A stretch of DNA of 64,000 bases, taken from Desulfuromonadales bacterium. Its GTDB lineage: Bacteria > Desulfobacterota > Desulfuromonadia > Geobacterales > Pseudopelobacteraceae. Below are positions 22,902 to 30,762 of this stretch, piece by piece. How positions within the stretch are numbered: the first letter of the stretch is position 1; each line of letters starts with the position of its first letter. Made by a program: the position numbers and the translations under genes. A model generated the notes under the pieces. That model did not search any database and was not told where the DNA came from. It saw nothing but the letters and a program-made list of their open reading frames with translations. Location: the NCBI GenBank assembly GCA_013349325.1, contig DUZX01000002.1, forward strand, positions 1 through 64,000. Direction: 5' to 3'.

Positions 22902-24695
22902 ATGCTCGATTTCAAAGCAATGGCCAACAAAATCTGGAGTGTCGCGGATTTGTTGCGTGGTGATTATAAACAGTCTGATTACGGCAAGATTATTTTACCG
23001 ATGACCGTTCTCAGACGCCTTGATTGCATTCTCGCTCCCACCAAGCAGGCCGTGCTGGATTACCTGCCAAAGATAGAAAAACTCTCCGATAGCGCCAAAG
23101 ACCTCACCTTGAACAAGGTTGCCAAGCTCAATTTTCACAACAGAAGCAAATTCGATTTTGAAAAGATCAAGGCCGACCCAACCCATGTTGCCGCCAATCT
23201 GCGCAACTATATCAACGGCTTTTCATACGGTGCCCGTGAAATCATCGAGTATTTCAGTTTTGACGACCATATCTCCCGCATGGATGATCCGCACACCGAC
23301 CTTCTGTTCAAGGTCGTTGAAGAGTTTGCCAAGATTGACCTGACCGGCATTACCACCATGGAAATGGGGTATGTCTTTGAAGAGCTGATCCGGAAATTCG
23401 CGGAAATATCCAACGAAACAGCCGGAGAACATTTTACCCCCCGTGAAGTCATCAAGCTGATGGTGAATCTGCTGTTCAAGAGCGATAACGATATTCTCAC
23501 AAGGTCAGGGATCGTCAAGACCCTCTACGACCCGGCCTGCGGCACCGGCGGCATGCTTTCGGTTGCCGAAGAATACCTTGCCAAGCTCAATCCCAAAGCC
23601 AAACTTGAGGTATTCGGCCAGGAGATCAACCCGGAATCCTACGCCATCTGCAAATCGGACATGCTCATTAAGGGACAGAATCCGGCCAATGTGAAGATGG
23701 GCAACACCTTCACGGTTGATGGCCTGGAAGGGGAGCATTTTGACTATATGCTCTCTAACCCCCCCTTTGGCGTGGACTGGAAGAAGGCGGAAAAAATCAT
23801 CAAGGCCGAGGCGGAGAAAAAAGGCTTTGCCGGGCGGTTTGGCGCTGGCCTGCCGCGTATCAACGACGGCTCGCTGCTCTTCCTCCAGCACATGCTTGCC
23901 AAGATGAAACCGGACGGCAGCCGTATCGGCATTGTCTTTAACGGCTCCCCGCTCTTCACCGGCCAGGCAGGCGGCGGCGAGAGCGAAATCCGCAAGTGGA
24001 TAATTGAGAACGACTGGCTGGAGGCGATAATTGCCCTGCCGGATCAGCTCTTTTACAACACCGGGATTTCGACCTACATCTGGATTCTCACCAACCATAA
24101 GGAAAAAGAGCGCAAGGGAATGATTCAGCTTATCAACGCCACCGGCGGGAAAGACGATGAAAACCCGGCCATCACGGAAAACCGCTTCTGGCAGAAGATG
24201 CCTCGCAGTTTGGGGAACAAGCGCAAAGAAATCCCGGAGAACGGCAATGGCCGGGGGATTGGGTATATCACCAACATCTATGGTAACTTTTTAGAAAATG
24301 AGTTCTGCAAGATTTATCCGAATGATTTTTTCGGTTACTGGCGGGTAACGGTGGAACGGCCAGAGCGGGACGCTGCCGGGATGATTGCTAAAGGGAAACA
24401 TGGCGAGCCGAAGGCCGATTCCAGCCTGCGGGATTTTGAGAACATCTCCTTCTTGCGAAAAGATGAAAGCGGAAAGCTGGTAAAGCAGACCATAGCCGAA
24501 TACTTTGAGCGGGAAGTTAAACCCCACGTGGCTGATGCCTGGATTGATGAGAGCAAAACCAAGGTGGGCTACGAAATCAACTTCACCAATTATTTCTATG
24601 AGTTCAAGCCACTGCGCTCGCTGGATTCAATCAAGGCCGACATCCTGAAGCTGGAGGAAGAAACCCTGGAGCTTGAGAAGGTGGTGCTGCTGTGA
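22902..24695 (+). CDS. hsdM: Type I restriction-modification methyltransferase subunit HsdM
   Basis: A 597-residue N6-adenine methyltransferase. The N-terminal helical domain reads KIWSVADLLRGDYKQSDYGK. The catalytic domain has motif I DPACGTGGML (SAM) and motif IV SNPPFGVDWK. The C-terminus (INFTNYFYEFKPLRSLDSIK, ending in a coiled segment) is the normal HsdM end that contacts HsdS, so the protein looks intact. AAAGGAG precedes the ATG. With hsdR gutted and hsdS halved downstream, it may act only as a methylase, or be on the way to decay. Confidence 0.95.
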   Translation: MLDFKAMANKIWSVADLLRGDYKQSDYGKIILPMTVLRRLDCILAPTKQAVLDYLPKIEKLSDSAKDLTLNKVAKLNFHNRSKFDFEKIKADPTHVAANLRNYINGFSYGAREIIEYFSFDDHISRMDDPHTDLLFKVVEEFAKIDLTGITTMEMGYVFEELIRKFAEISNETAGEHFTPREVIKLMVNLLFKSDNDILTRSGIVKTLYDPACGTGGMLSVAEEYLAKLNPKAKLEVFGQEINPESYAICKSDMLIKGQNPANVKMGNTFTVDGLEGEHFDYMLSNPPFGVDWKKAEKIIKAEAEKKGFAGRFGAGLPRINDGSLLFLQHMLAKMKPDGSRIGIVFNGSPLFTGQAGGGESEIRKWIIENDWLEAIIALPDQLFYNTGISTYIWILTNHKEKERKGMIQLINATGGKDDENPAITENRFWQKMPRSLGNKRKEIPENGNGRGIGYITNIYGNFLENEFCKIYPNDFFGYWRVTVERPERDAAGMIAKGKHGEPKADSSLRDFENISFLRKDESGKLVKQTIAEYFEREVKPHVADAWIDESKTKVGYEINFTNYFYEFKPLRSLDSIKADILKLEEETLELEKVVLL

Positions 24696-24700
24696 TCATA

Positions 24701-24766
24701 GTATTCCCAGTAGCACGACTATACATTCCCAATTATATGTTGATACATTCCCAATTACACGATAAA
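24701..24766 (+). promoter_or_regulatory. Three direct repeats at 22-bp spacing
   Basis: The core ATTCCCA begins at 24703, 24725 and 24747. The last two copies extend to TACATTCCCAATTA followed by an A-rich end. The exact 22-bp period places all copies on one DNA face. They fill the 82 bp between hsdM and the ATPase gene, so an operator for local control is likely; the binding protein is unknown. Confidence 0.6.
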
Positions 24767-24777
24767 ATATCCTGGCT

Positions 24778-26034
24778 ATGAGCACTCCATTAGCCGTATA
24801 TCCCCGACATATTGAACCGAGAGTTGTTGAAGCATTGACAGACACACCCGTTGTCATGATTTCCGGACCGCGTCAGGCTGGAAAAACGACATTGGTGCGT
24901 CGGGTAGCAGCTAATCACGGAATGCGCTACCTTACGCTTGATGACGAAATAACTCGACTGGCTGCCGTGGAAGATCCGGTGGGGATGATTCGCGCCCAGG
25001 ACAGAGCTGTCATTGATGAAATTCAGCGCGCGCCGCAGTTGTTGCTGGCCATCAAGAAAACAATAGATGAAGACCGGCGACCTGGCCGCTTTTTGCTAAC
25101 CGGTTCGGCCAATCTTATGACGCTGCCGGCTGTGGCAGACTCTCTGGCGGGTAGAATGGAAACTCTGTCATTGCTTCCCCTGTCGCAAAGCGAGATGCAT
25201 GGCGGTACGGCCAACTGGCTTGACTCTGTTTTCAGCGGTCGCCTTCCTGAACCTCAAATAATGCTGACAGGCAATGAACTTGTTGAAGCGGTACTGCGCG
25301 GAGGTTATCCGGAATCTGTTTCCCGTGCAACGGCACGTCGTCGCACAGCGTGGTCCCGGCAGTATATTGATGCTCTTATCCAGCGTGATGTGCGCGACCT
25401 GGCCGGCGTAGACCGTCTCGATTCACTCCCTCGCTTTCTGCGGGCGTTGGCGCAGGTTTCCGGGCAACTCTGCAACTATAGCCAGCTGGGCGGCCAGTTG
25501 CGGCTGGATCACAAGACAGCAGCCCGCTATGTTGGCCTGTTTGAACAGATGTTTCTGCTCAGGCGAATTGACGTTTATGCCGCCAATCGTCTGAACCGGG
25601 TGGTAAAAACCCCCAAGCTTCAGTTTATTGATTCGGGGCTGCTTGCTACCCTGCTTGATTTTTCACCGGCTGTGGCGGGGCAGGATCGAAGCCGGTTCGG
25701 CAACGTGCTGGAAACCTTTGTATATGGAGAGCTTCGCAAACATGCGACAACTGCAGATGGTGAGTACCAACTGCTTTACTATCGGGATCATGATCAATAT
25801 GAGGTTGATGTGGTTATTGAAGATGCCGGTGGTCAGTTGATCGGGGTGGAGGTCAAGGCAGCCGCCTCAATAAGGCAAAGCGATTTGAGGGGACTCAAGC
25901 GACTGGCCTCAACTACCGGCGACCGCTTTAAAATGGGTGTGGTGTTGTATGATGGGGAGGAAATCATGCCGATGGGGGATCGACTTTGCGCTGCGCCGAT
26001 CTCGACGTTGTGGGGATGTGGGGGCAATTCATGA
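24778..26034 (+). CDS. AAA-type ATPase with DUF4143
   Basis: A 418-residue protein. An N-terminal P-loop (ISGPRQAGKTTLVRRVAANH) and Walker B region (AVIDEIQRAPQLLLAIK) form the AAA_14 ATPase, followed by the LLTGSANLMTLPAVADSLAG sensor motif. The second half is DUF4143 (LDHKTAARYVGLFEQMFLLR, FIDSGLLATLLDF, GNVLETFVYGELRKHA), ending in a nuclease-like DxE...VxVK pattern (VDVVIEDAGGQLIGVEVKAA). The family is widespread with an unclear role, sometimes linked to defence. Its stop overlaps the hsdS start (ATGA), so it is translationally coupled into the restriction locus. Confidence 0.88.
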   Translation: MSTPLAVYPRHIEPRVVEALTDTPVVMISGPRQAGKTTLVRRVAANHGMRYLTLDDEITRLAAVEDPVGMIRAQDRAVIDEIQRAPQLLLAIKKTIDEDRRPGRFLLTGSANLMTLPAVADSLAGRMETLSLLPLSQSEMHGGTANWLDSVFSGRLPEPQIMLTGNELVEAVLRGGYPESVSRATARRRTAWSRQYIDALIQRDVRDLAGVDRLDSLPRFLRALAQVSGQLCNYSQLGGQLRLDHKTAARYVGLFEQMFLLRRIDVYAANRLNRVVKTPKLQFIDSGLLATLLDFSPAVAGQDRSRFGNVLETFVYGELRKHATTADGEYQLLYYRDHDQYEVDVVIEDAGGQLIGVEVKAAASIRQSDLRGLKRLASTTGDRFKMGVVLYDGEEIMPMGDRLCAAPISTLWGCGGNS

Positions 26035-26738
26035 GCCTGCCGCGCTATGAGCGATACAAGGACTCCGGTGTTGAGTGGATCGGCGAGATACCGGAGGGGT
26101 GGGAAGTTAAGAGGCTGAAGTACATAATCAGCAATTTAGAATCTGGTGTGAGCGTGAATGCAACAAATTTTCCTGCCACAAGCTCAGAATTCGGCATTTT
26201 GAAAACAAGCTGTGTATATGACTACAGATTTAATGCTGAGGGAAATAAGGCCATTTGGGAAAGTGAAGTAACTCGAGCAAAAATCAGCCTAAGAAAAGGC
26301 TCGATAATTATCAGCAGAATGAATACGCCTGAACTGGTTGGCGCAAGTGGTTTTGTAGCAAACGATCATCCCAATTTATTTTTACCAGACCGTTTGTGGC
26401 AGACCGTTTTTTATCCACATGTGAAAATTGATGCGAAATGGTTGAGTTATATTTTTATTAGCAACTCATTTAAAAAGCTTCTTTCAGTAACGGCAACTGG
26501 AACCAGTCCAAGCATGAAAAATCTTGGGCAAGAAGAGTTTACAAGCATTTCGATACCTGTTACGTCCCTCCCCGAACAAACCGCCATCGTCACCCACATT
26601 GAAACCGAATGTGCCCGGCTGGACGCCATCATCGATAAGTTCAAGAAACAGATCGAGCTGTTCAAGGAGTACCGCACCACCCTGATTTCCGAGGTGGTGA
26701 CCGGGAAGATTGATGTGCGCGGGGAGGTTGCGGCATGA
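26031..26738 (+). CDS. hsdS: Half-length HsdS specificity subunit (single target-recognition domain)
   Basis: A 235-residue type I specificity protein; the usual length is 400 or more with two target-recognition domains. The N-terminal motif YKDSGVEWIGEIPEGWEVKR opens one recognition domain, which ends at SISIPVTSLPEQTAIVTHIE. It is followed by the conserved helix, whose terminal form (EYRTTLISEVVTGKIDVRGE) is normally found at the extreme C-terminus. The middle of a full HsdS, with the second recognition domain, is therefore missing. Recombination between the two conserved repeats would produce exactly this. Two copies might dimerise, giving a palindromic bipartite target (inference). Confidence 0.88.
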   Translation: MSLPRYERYKDSGVEWIGEIPEGWEVKRLKYIISNLESGVSVNATNFPATSSEFGILKTSCVYDYRFNAEGNKAIWESEVTRAKISLRKGSIIISRMNTPELVGASGFVANDHPNLFLPDRLWQTVFYPHVKIDAKWLSYIFISNSFKKLLSVTATGTSPSMKNLGQEEFTSISIPVTSLPEQTAIVTHIETECARLDAIIDKFKKQIELFKEYRTTLISEVVTGKIDVRGEVAA

Positions 26739-26749
26739 GGCGCTTAATT

Positions 26750-26799
26750 CTTGGCGCAGCGCGCCTAACCTGTGTTCCCACGCAGCGCGTGGGAACAAG
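26750..26799. repeat. REP palindrome pair 1 near RAYT gene
   Basis: Two adjacent palindromes: GGCGC-agc-GCGCC, then GTTCCCACGC-agc-GCGTGGGAAC (26774-26796). The unit recurs at 26893-26937 in inverse order and at 27499-27543 in the same order, framing the RAYT gene. Confidence 0.85.
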
Positions 26800-26892
26800 A
26801 GTGAAGAACGACGGTAACGGAGAAACTGCAACCATTGGTTGCAGAAATACCCGCCATATTCATTTCCATGTTCACTCTTTATCCTCCCACTC

Positions 26893-26937
26893 GTTCCCAC
26901 GCGCTGCGTGGGAATGCAGTATCGGCGCGCCGCGCCA
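26893..26937. repeat. REP palindrome pair 2 (inverse orientation)
   Basis: GTTCCCACGC-gct-GCGTGGGAAT followed by GGCGC-gcc-GCGCC, the mirror order of copy 1. Together with copy 1 it forms a BIME-like inverted pair directly upstream of the RAYT start. Confidence 0.85.
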
Positions 26938-26957
26938 CGTATCAACGAGGCAAACAA

Positions 26958-27494
26958 ATGGGACGAAGCCGCTACAAAATCTGCGATACTACAGCACCGT
27001 ACTTCCTGACCTGCACGGTCATAAACTGGATGCCGCTCTTTACCCGTCCACAAACTGTCGAGATACTTCTTGATGCTCTGCGGTACCGGCAGGAAAACAA
27101 CAACTGGAAAATATACGGCTACGTGTTTCTTGAAAATCATATCCACCTGCTTGTGCAAGCCGATAATCTTGCAGAAGATTTGCCACGCTTCAAGTCCTTC
27201 ACCGCTCGCAGACTGATTGATTATCTGGAAGAGTGCAAAGCAGAGCGGTTACTGAAGCAGATGGCATTTTTCCGCAAAGAGCATAAGCAGGATCGAGAAT
27301 ATCAGTGTTGGGAAGAAGGTTCGCACCCGCAATTGATTGAAAATGAAGAAGTGCTGCGACAGAAGCTTGAGTATATGCACCTGAATCCGGTAAAGCGTGG
27401 TTATGTTGACGACCCGATTCACTGGCGTTATTCCAGTGCACGGGATTATGCGGGCTTGACTGGGTTGATTCCGGTTTATACTGGTTGGTGGTGA
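26958..27494 (+). CDS. REP-associated tyrosine transposase (RAYT)
   Basis: A 178-residue Y1-type HUH nuclease. The HUH motif is seen in YVFLENHIHLLVQADNLAED, and the family strand YFLTCTVINWMPLFTRPQ precedes it. The C-terminal EYMHLNPVKRGYVDDPIHWR and YSSARDYAGL motifs are typical of RAYT/IS200-like proteins. The catalytic Tyr is probably in the helix after the HUH (RRLIDYLEE), but this is uncertain. The ATG at 26958 is chosen because family similarity starts there. It lies between REP palindromes and splits hsdS from the hsdR remnant. Confidence 0.9.
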   Translation: MGRSRYKICDTTAPYFLTCTVINWMPLFTRPQTVEILLDALRYRQENNNWKIYGYVFLENHIHLLVQADNLAEDLPRFKSFTARRLIDYLEECKAERLLKQMAFFRKEHKQDREYQCWEEGSHPQLIENEEVLRQKLEYMHLNPVKRGYVDDPIHWRYSSARDYAGLTGLIPVYTGWW

Positions 27495-27498
27495 TTTT

Positions 27499-27543
27499 TG
27501 GCGCGGCGCGCCTTGACTGCGTTTCCACGCGGCGCGTGGGAAC
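27499..27543. repeat. REP palindrome pair 3
   Basis: GGCGC-ggc-GCGCC followed by GTTTCCACGC-ggc-GCGTGGGAAC, in the same orientation as copy 1. It begins 4 nt after the RAYT stop and ends about 30 nt before the truncated hsdR start. Confidence 0.85.
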
Positions 27544-27571
27544 GAGGAAGCAAAAAGAAGGAAGTATCACA

Positions 27572-28081
27572 ATGACCACTATCCACACCGAAAAAACTTT
27601 TGAAACCGCTATCGTCGAATGTCTCGTAGAACAAGGCGGATACAGCCAGGGGGATGTCGGCGATTACCGTCTCCAAAAGGTTGCTGACGGCAGCATTGAG
27701 CTGCAAACGAATGAAGTCGGTGAACTTGATGGTCTGACGGAAGCCGGTATTAAGCGAGCACAGGAAGAAAATGCGGTCCTGTCGGAAATCATCGAGTTGT
27801 TGAACGAAAGGTTCGGCACCAATTTTGAGCAAGCGGACAAGCTGTTTTTCGATCAGATAGAGGCTGAACTTGTCCAGGACGAAACCTTGAAAACGCAGGC
27901 ACAAGCCAATAAGATTGATACCTTCAAGTACGCCTTTGAAGACCAGTTTTTAAGCAGGCTGATTGAACGGATGGATCAGAATCAGGAAATTTTTGAAAAG
28001 ATTGTGGAAGACAAAGCCTTTGGTGGCCTGGTCAGAGAATGGATGATGAAGAAGGTGTATGCAAGATTGCAGAAAAGATAA
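27572..28081 (+). pseudogene. hsdR: hsdR remnant: in-frame fusion of the two ends
   Basis: A 169-residue open frame. Residues 1 to about 31 (MTTIHTEKTFETAIVECLVE, then QGGYSQGD) match the start of type I HsdR. From about residue 32 the sequence is the far C-terminus of HsdR (YRLQKVADGSIELQ, LSEIIELLNERFGTNFEQAD, NKIDTFKYAFEDQFLSRLIE, ending WMMKKVYARLQKR). The PD-(D/E)XK nuclease and the whole helicase motor, some 800 or more residues in a normal protein of about 1000, are absent. The frame is kept and a ribosome-binding site (GAAGGAAG) is present. It cannot cut DNA, but it might still bind the HsdMS core. Confidence 0.88.
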
Positions 28082-28143
28082 GAAGGCAGTGTCGCACCGA
28101 ATCACCCACTCATAAAATTTAACTCAATAAGAGAGATACTAGT

Positions 28144-29160
28144 ATGATCAACTGGACATTATTACTCGTCGCCCTGGGAATTATTCTCTTGGGTGCAACG
28201 GTTTTTACCAACGGGCTGGAGTGGTTCGGTAAAAAAATGAAACTGTCGGACGGTGCCGTGGGAAGTATATTTGCGGCCATCGGCACTGCACTGCCGGAAA
28301 CATTGGTACCGATCGTGGCCATCATGTTCGGTGCTCCCGAAGCCGGTCACAAAATCGGCGTCGGGGCCATAATCGGCGCGCCCTTCATGCTTGGGACGCT
28401 GGCCTTTTTCATCAGCGGTCTGGCGGTGATCTGGAACCGGAAAAAACGGAACGATTACCCGATCATGCGGGTTGATACAGTCGTCATGCGGCGTGATATG
28501 GAGTATTTCCTGATTCTGTACGCAGTGGCGATCGGCGCATCGTTTCTGGGGGGGCATCCGGTCATTAAAACCTTTATCGCCATGTCGCTCATTTTGGTCT
28601 ATGGCGGCTATGTCTTGAAAACGCTCAAAGGGGGTGGCGAACCGGAAGCGCATGAAATCGAGGAGTCCGAGATTGATCCCTGCTATTTCGCCCCCAAATC
28701 ACATGATCCCCATATGACCATCATCGGCGTGCAGGTTTTGAGCTCGCTGCTGCTGATCGTATGGGGGTCGTACATTTTTGTCGAAAAGGTGCAGATTCTT
28801 TCCGTGCAGATAGGGATATCACCGTTCATTCTGGCCATGATCATCGCCCCGATTGCCACCGAACTGCCGGAGAAATTCAACAGCGTCATCTGGATCGGCA
28901 AGGGCAAGGATACCCTGGCGATCGGCAACGTCACCGGAGCCATGGTTTTCCAGGGCTCAATCATCACCGCCATCGGTATCATGATGACCAGCTGGCAGCT
29001 CACTACTGCCGCTCTTTTAACCGTGGCCCTCACCTTTGGCTCGGTCGGTCTGGCCTATATTCAGATTCGCTGGAAAAAACATCTGACACCCGGAACACTC
29101 CTGGCGGGCGGGGCGTTTTACGTTGCTTTTCTGGTGCTGATCTTTATGGGTAAAATCTGA
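28144..29160 (+). CDS. Sodium/calcium exchanger family protein
   Basis: A 338-residue cation antiporter of the CaCA superfamily (YrbG-like) with about ten membrane segments. Both internal repeats carry the alpha motif: GSIFAAIGTALPETLVPIVA in the first half, and IIAPIATELPEKFNSVIWIG in the second, each with the acidic ion-binding Glu. It probably exports Ca2+ in exchange for Na+ or protons. It is followed 48 bp later by the ANTAR regulator on the same strand. Confidence 0.9.
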   Translation: MINWTLLLVALGIILLGATVFTNGLEWFGKKMKLSDGAVGSIFAAIGTALPETLVPIVAIMFGAPEAGHKIGVGAIIGAPFMLGTLAFFISGLAVIWNRKKRNDYPIMRVDTVVMRRDMEYFLILYAVAIGASFLGGHPVIKTFIAMSLILVYGGYVLKTLKGGGEPEAHEIEESEIDPCYFAPKSHDPHMTIIGVQVLSSLLLIVWGSYIFVEKVQILSVQIGISPFILAMIIAPIATELPEKFNSVIWIGKGKDTLAIGNVTGAMVFQGSIITAIGIMMTSWQLTTAALLTVALTFGSVGLAYIQIRWKKHLTPGTLLAGGAFYVAFLVLIFMGKI

Positions 29161-29208
29161 TGCATGGCACGCCTCGTGCTTTATTCACATCAAGCGAGGT
29201 GCACGACT

Positions 29209-29775
29209 ATGAGTAAATCCATACTGATTTGTGATGATGAACCGCTCGTCAGAATGAACCTTAAGGCCATGTTGAATGACCTCGGTTTTGATGATGTGCT
29301 GGAATGTGAAGATGGGAAAAGTGCCGTGGATACTGCGTTGGCGCGCTTTCCTGATATGGTGTTTCTGGATGTTTCCATGCCGAAAATGGATGGTATTTCG
29401 GCGGCAGCAGAAATCCGCAAGAAGCTAAAAATTCCGATTTTGCTGCTGACCAATGCCTATGACAGTCAGACGGTAAAACGGGCAGCTGAGGCGGGTGTTG
29501 CCGCTTTTTTAACCAAACCGCTGCGCCAGCAGGATCTGCTGCCGGCAATAGAAATCGCCCTGCGCCATGGTGAAGAAGTTGATGATCTGAAAGAGACCAT
29601 TGAAGATCTGCGTGAGACGATTGAAAACCGCAAGATTATCGAAAAAGCCAAAGGGATGCTGATGGAAAAACAGCATATCTCTGAGGCTGATGCCTACCGA
29701 ACCATGCAGAAAAGCGCCATGGACAAACGCAAGAGCCTGCGCCAGGTGGCGAATCTGATATTGAAGGAAGGCTAG
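29209..29775 (+). CDS. ANTAR-domain response regulator (RNA-binding antiterminator)
   Basis: A 188-residue regulator. The receiver (residues 1 to about 120) has the acidic pocket (CDDEP), phosphorylation Asp in MVFLDVSMPKMDG, and Lys in AAFLTKPL. A coiled segment (VDDLKETIEDLRETIENRKI) leads to an ANTAR domain (IEKAKGMLMEKQHISEADAY, RTMQKSAMDKRKSLRQVANL). ANTAR proteins bind paired RNA hairpins with six-nucleotide loops and block transcription termination. From memory, Geobacter GnfR is a regulator of this type that controls nitrogen-fixation genes. Candidate target hairpins lie in the nifB, nifH and nifE leaders. No kinase is adjacent. GAGGTG precedes the ATG. Confidence 0.92.
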   Translation: MSKSILICDDEPLVRMNLKAMLNDLGFDDVLECEDGKSAVDTALARFPDMVFLDVSMPKMDGISAAAEIRKKLKIPILLLTNAYDSQTVKRAAEAGVAAFLTKPLRQQDLLPAIEIALRHGEEVDDLKETIEDLRETIENRKIIEKAKGMLMEKQHISEADAYRTMQKSAMDKRKSLRQVANLILKEG

Positions 29776-29783
29776 AAAGAAAG

Positions 29784-29825
29784 GCAAGGGGCAAGAAAAG
29801 GCATTTGTTGCTTGCCCCTTGCTTT
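29784..29825. terminator. Intrinsic terminator between ANTAR regulator and draG
   Basis: A perfect 12-bp stem (GCAAGGGGCAAG with CTTGCCCCTTGC, 15-nt loop) with TTT on the plus side and A-rich sequence on the other, so it may serve both converging genes. A further CCCTTGCCCCTT copy follows. Confidence 0.8.
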
Positions 29826-29838
29826 AATCCCTTGCCCC

Positions 29839-30741
29839 TTAAAAACCGCCCAGCGGGCAGGCTGCTATCAGCTTGTCCGTTACCTGTTCAATTTCAGCAA
29901 TGACCGACTTGTCCATCTTCTTGATCCAGCGCCCCGGAATCCCTTCCATACCGTAATATGCACCGGCCAGCATCCCGCAGATTGCGCCGGTCGTATCGGC
30001 ATCGGCGCCCTGATTGACCGTCCCGACCAGACAATCCTCAAAATTCTTCCCCCGAAAAAACCAGTGAAATACCGTCTGCATGGTATCAACGACGTAGCCG
30101 GTGGCCAGTCCACGATACGGTTCGAAGGCAAAGGTCGGGAAACGTGCCACCAAGCCATCAGCCTCCCGCCGCAGACGGGATTTTGAGGCTCCCATAAGCG
30201 CCAGATGGATCATCGAGCCCAGGCAGATGCAGGCGGCATCTGAAACCGGGTTGTTATGGGTGATATGCGCCTGTTCCAGGATATATTTATTCATCCGCTG
30301 CCCGTCCGGCAATGAAAAGAGAGCCGCCGGCAGCAGCCGCATGGCGGCACCGTTGCCGGCGTCCCATTGGTTGGGCGGCGCTTCCAGTGTGCCGTGCACC
30401 ATGTAGCGCCGGATCCCTTTGCGACAGGTATCGCCGCAATCAACCGGCCTCCCTTTCAGCCAAGCGGCAAAATTTTCAGCAACCGCGTCCATTGACCAGG
30501 TCTGGCTGCGGATGATTGCCCGGGCGATGCAGAGCGCCATCTCGGTATCATCGGTTACCAGTCCCGGCTTCAAGCGCAGCCAACCACCTCCGATAATATC
30601 GCGAAACGTGCCGTATTGTGCGGCAATTTCAGTTGAGGTCATAAACTCGACCGTCGCACCCAGCGCATCGCCGACCGCCAGACCGATAAAAGAGGCCCGT
30701 GCACGATCCCGGATTTCTTCAAGGTTGTACTGATTGAACAT
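29839..30741 (-). CDS. draG: ADP-ribosyl-dinitrogen reductase hydrolase DraG
   Basis: A 300-residue ADP-ribosylglycohydrolase that removes ADP-ribose from the nitrogenase Fe protein and so restores activity. The binuclear metal-site motifs are present: GLAVGDALGATVEFM, VTDDTEMALCIARAI and NQGADADTTGAICGMLAGAY. PVDCGDTCRKGIRRYM also fits DraG. Its location beside nifB-nifV and the presence of the target Arg in the NifH of this window support DraG over a general family member. DraT, which adds the group, is not in the window. Confidence 0.9.
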   Translation of the reverse strand: MFNQYNLEEIRDRARASFIGLAVGDALGATVEFMTSTEIAAQYGTFRDIIGGGWLRLKPGLVTDDTEMALCIARAIIRSQTWSMDAVAENFAAWLKGRPVDCGDTCRKGIRRYMVHGTLEAPPNQWDAGNGAAMRLLPAALFSLPDGQRMNKYILEQAHITHNNPVSDAACICLGSMIHLALMGASKSRLRREADGLVARFPTFAFEPYRGLATGYVVDTMQTVFHWFFRGKNFEDCLVGTVNQGADADTTGAICGMLAGAYYGMEGIPGRWIKKMDKSVIAEIEQVTDKLIAACPLGGF

Positions 30742-30762
30742 TAATTACCTTTCAAAACGTTT

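Noticed and set aside
26750-27543. Possible CRISPR array
   Set aside because: Repeats are few, unevenly spaced and double-palindromic, and they frame a RAYT gene; they are REP elements.
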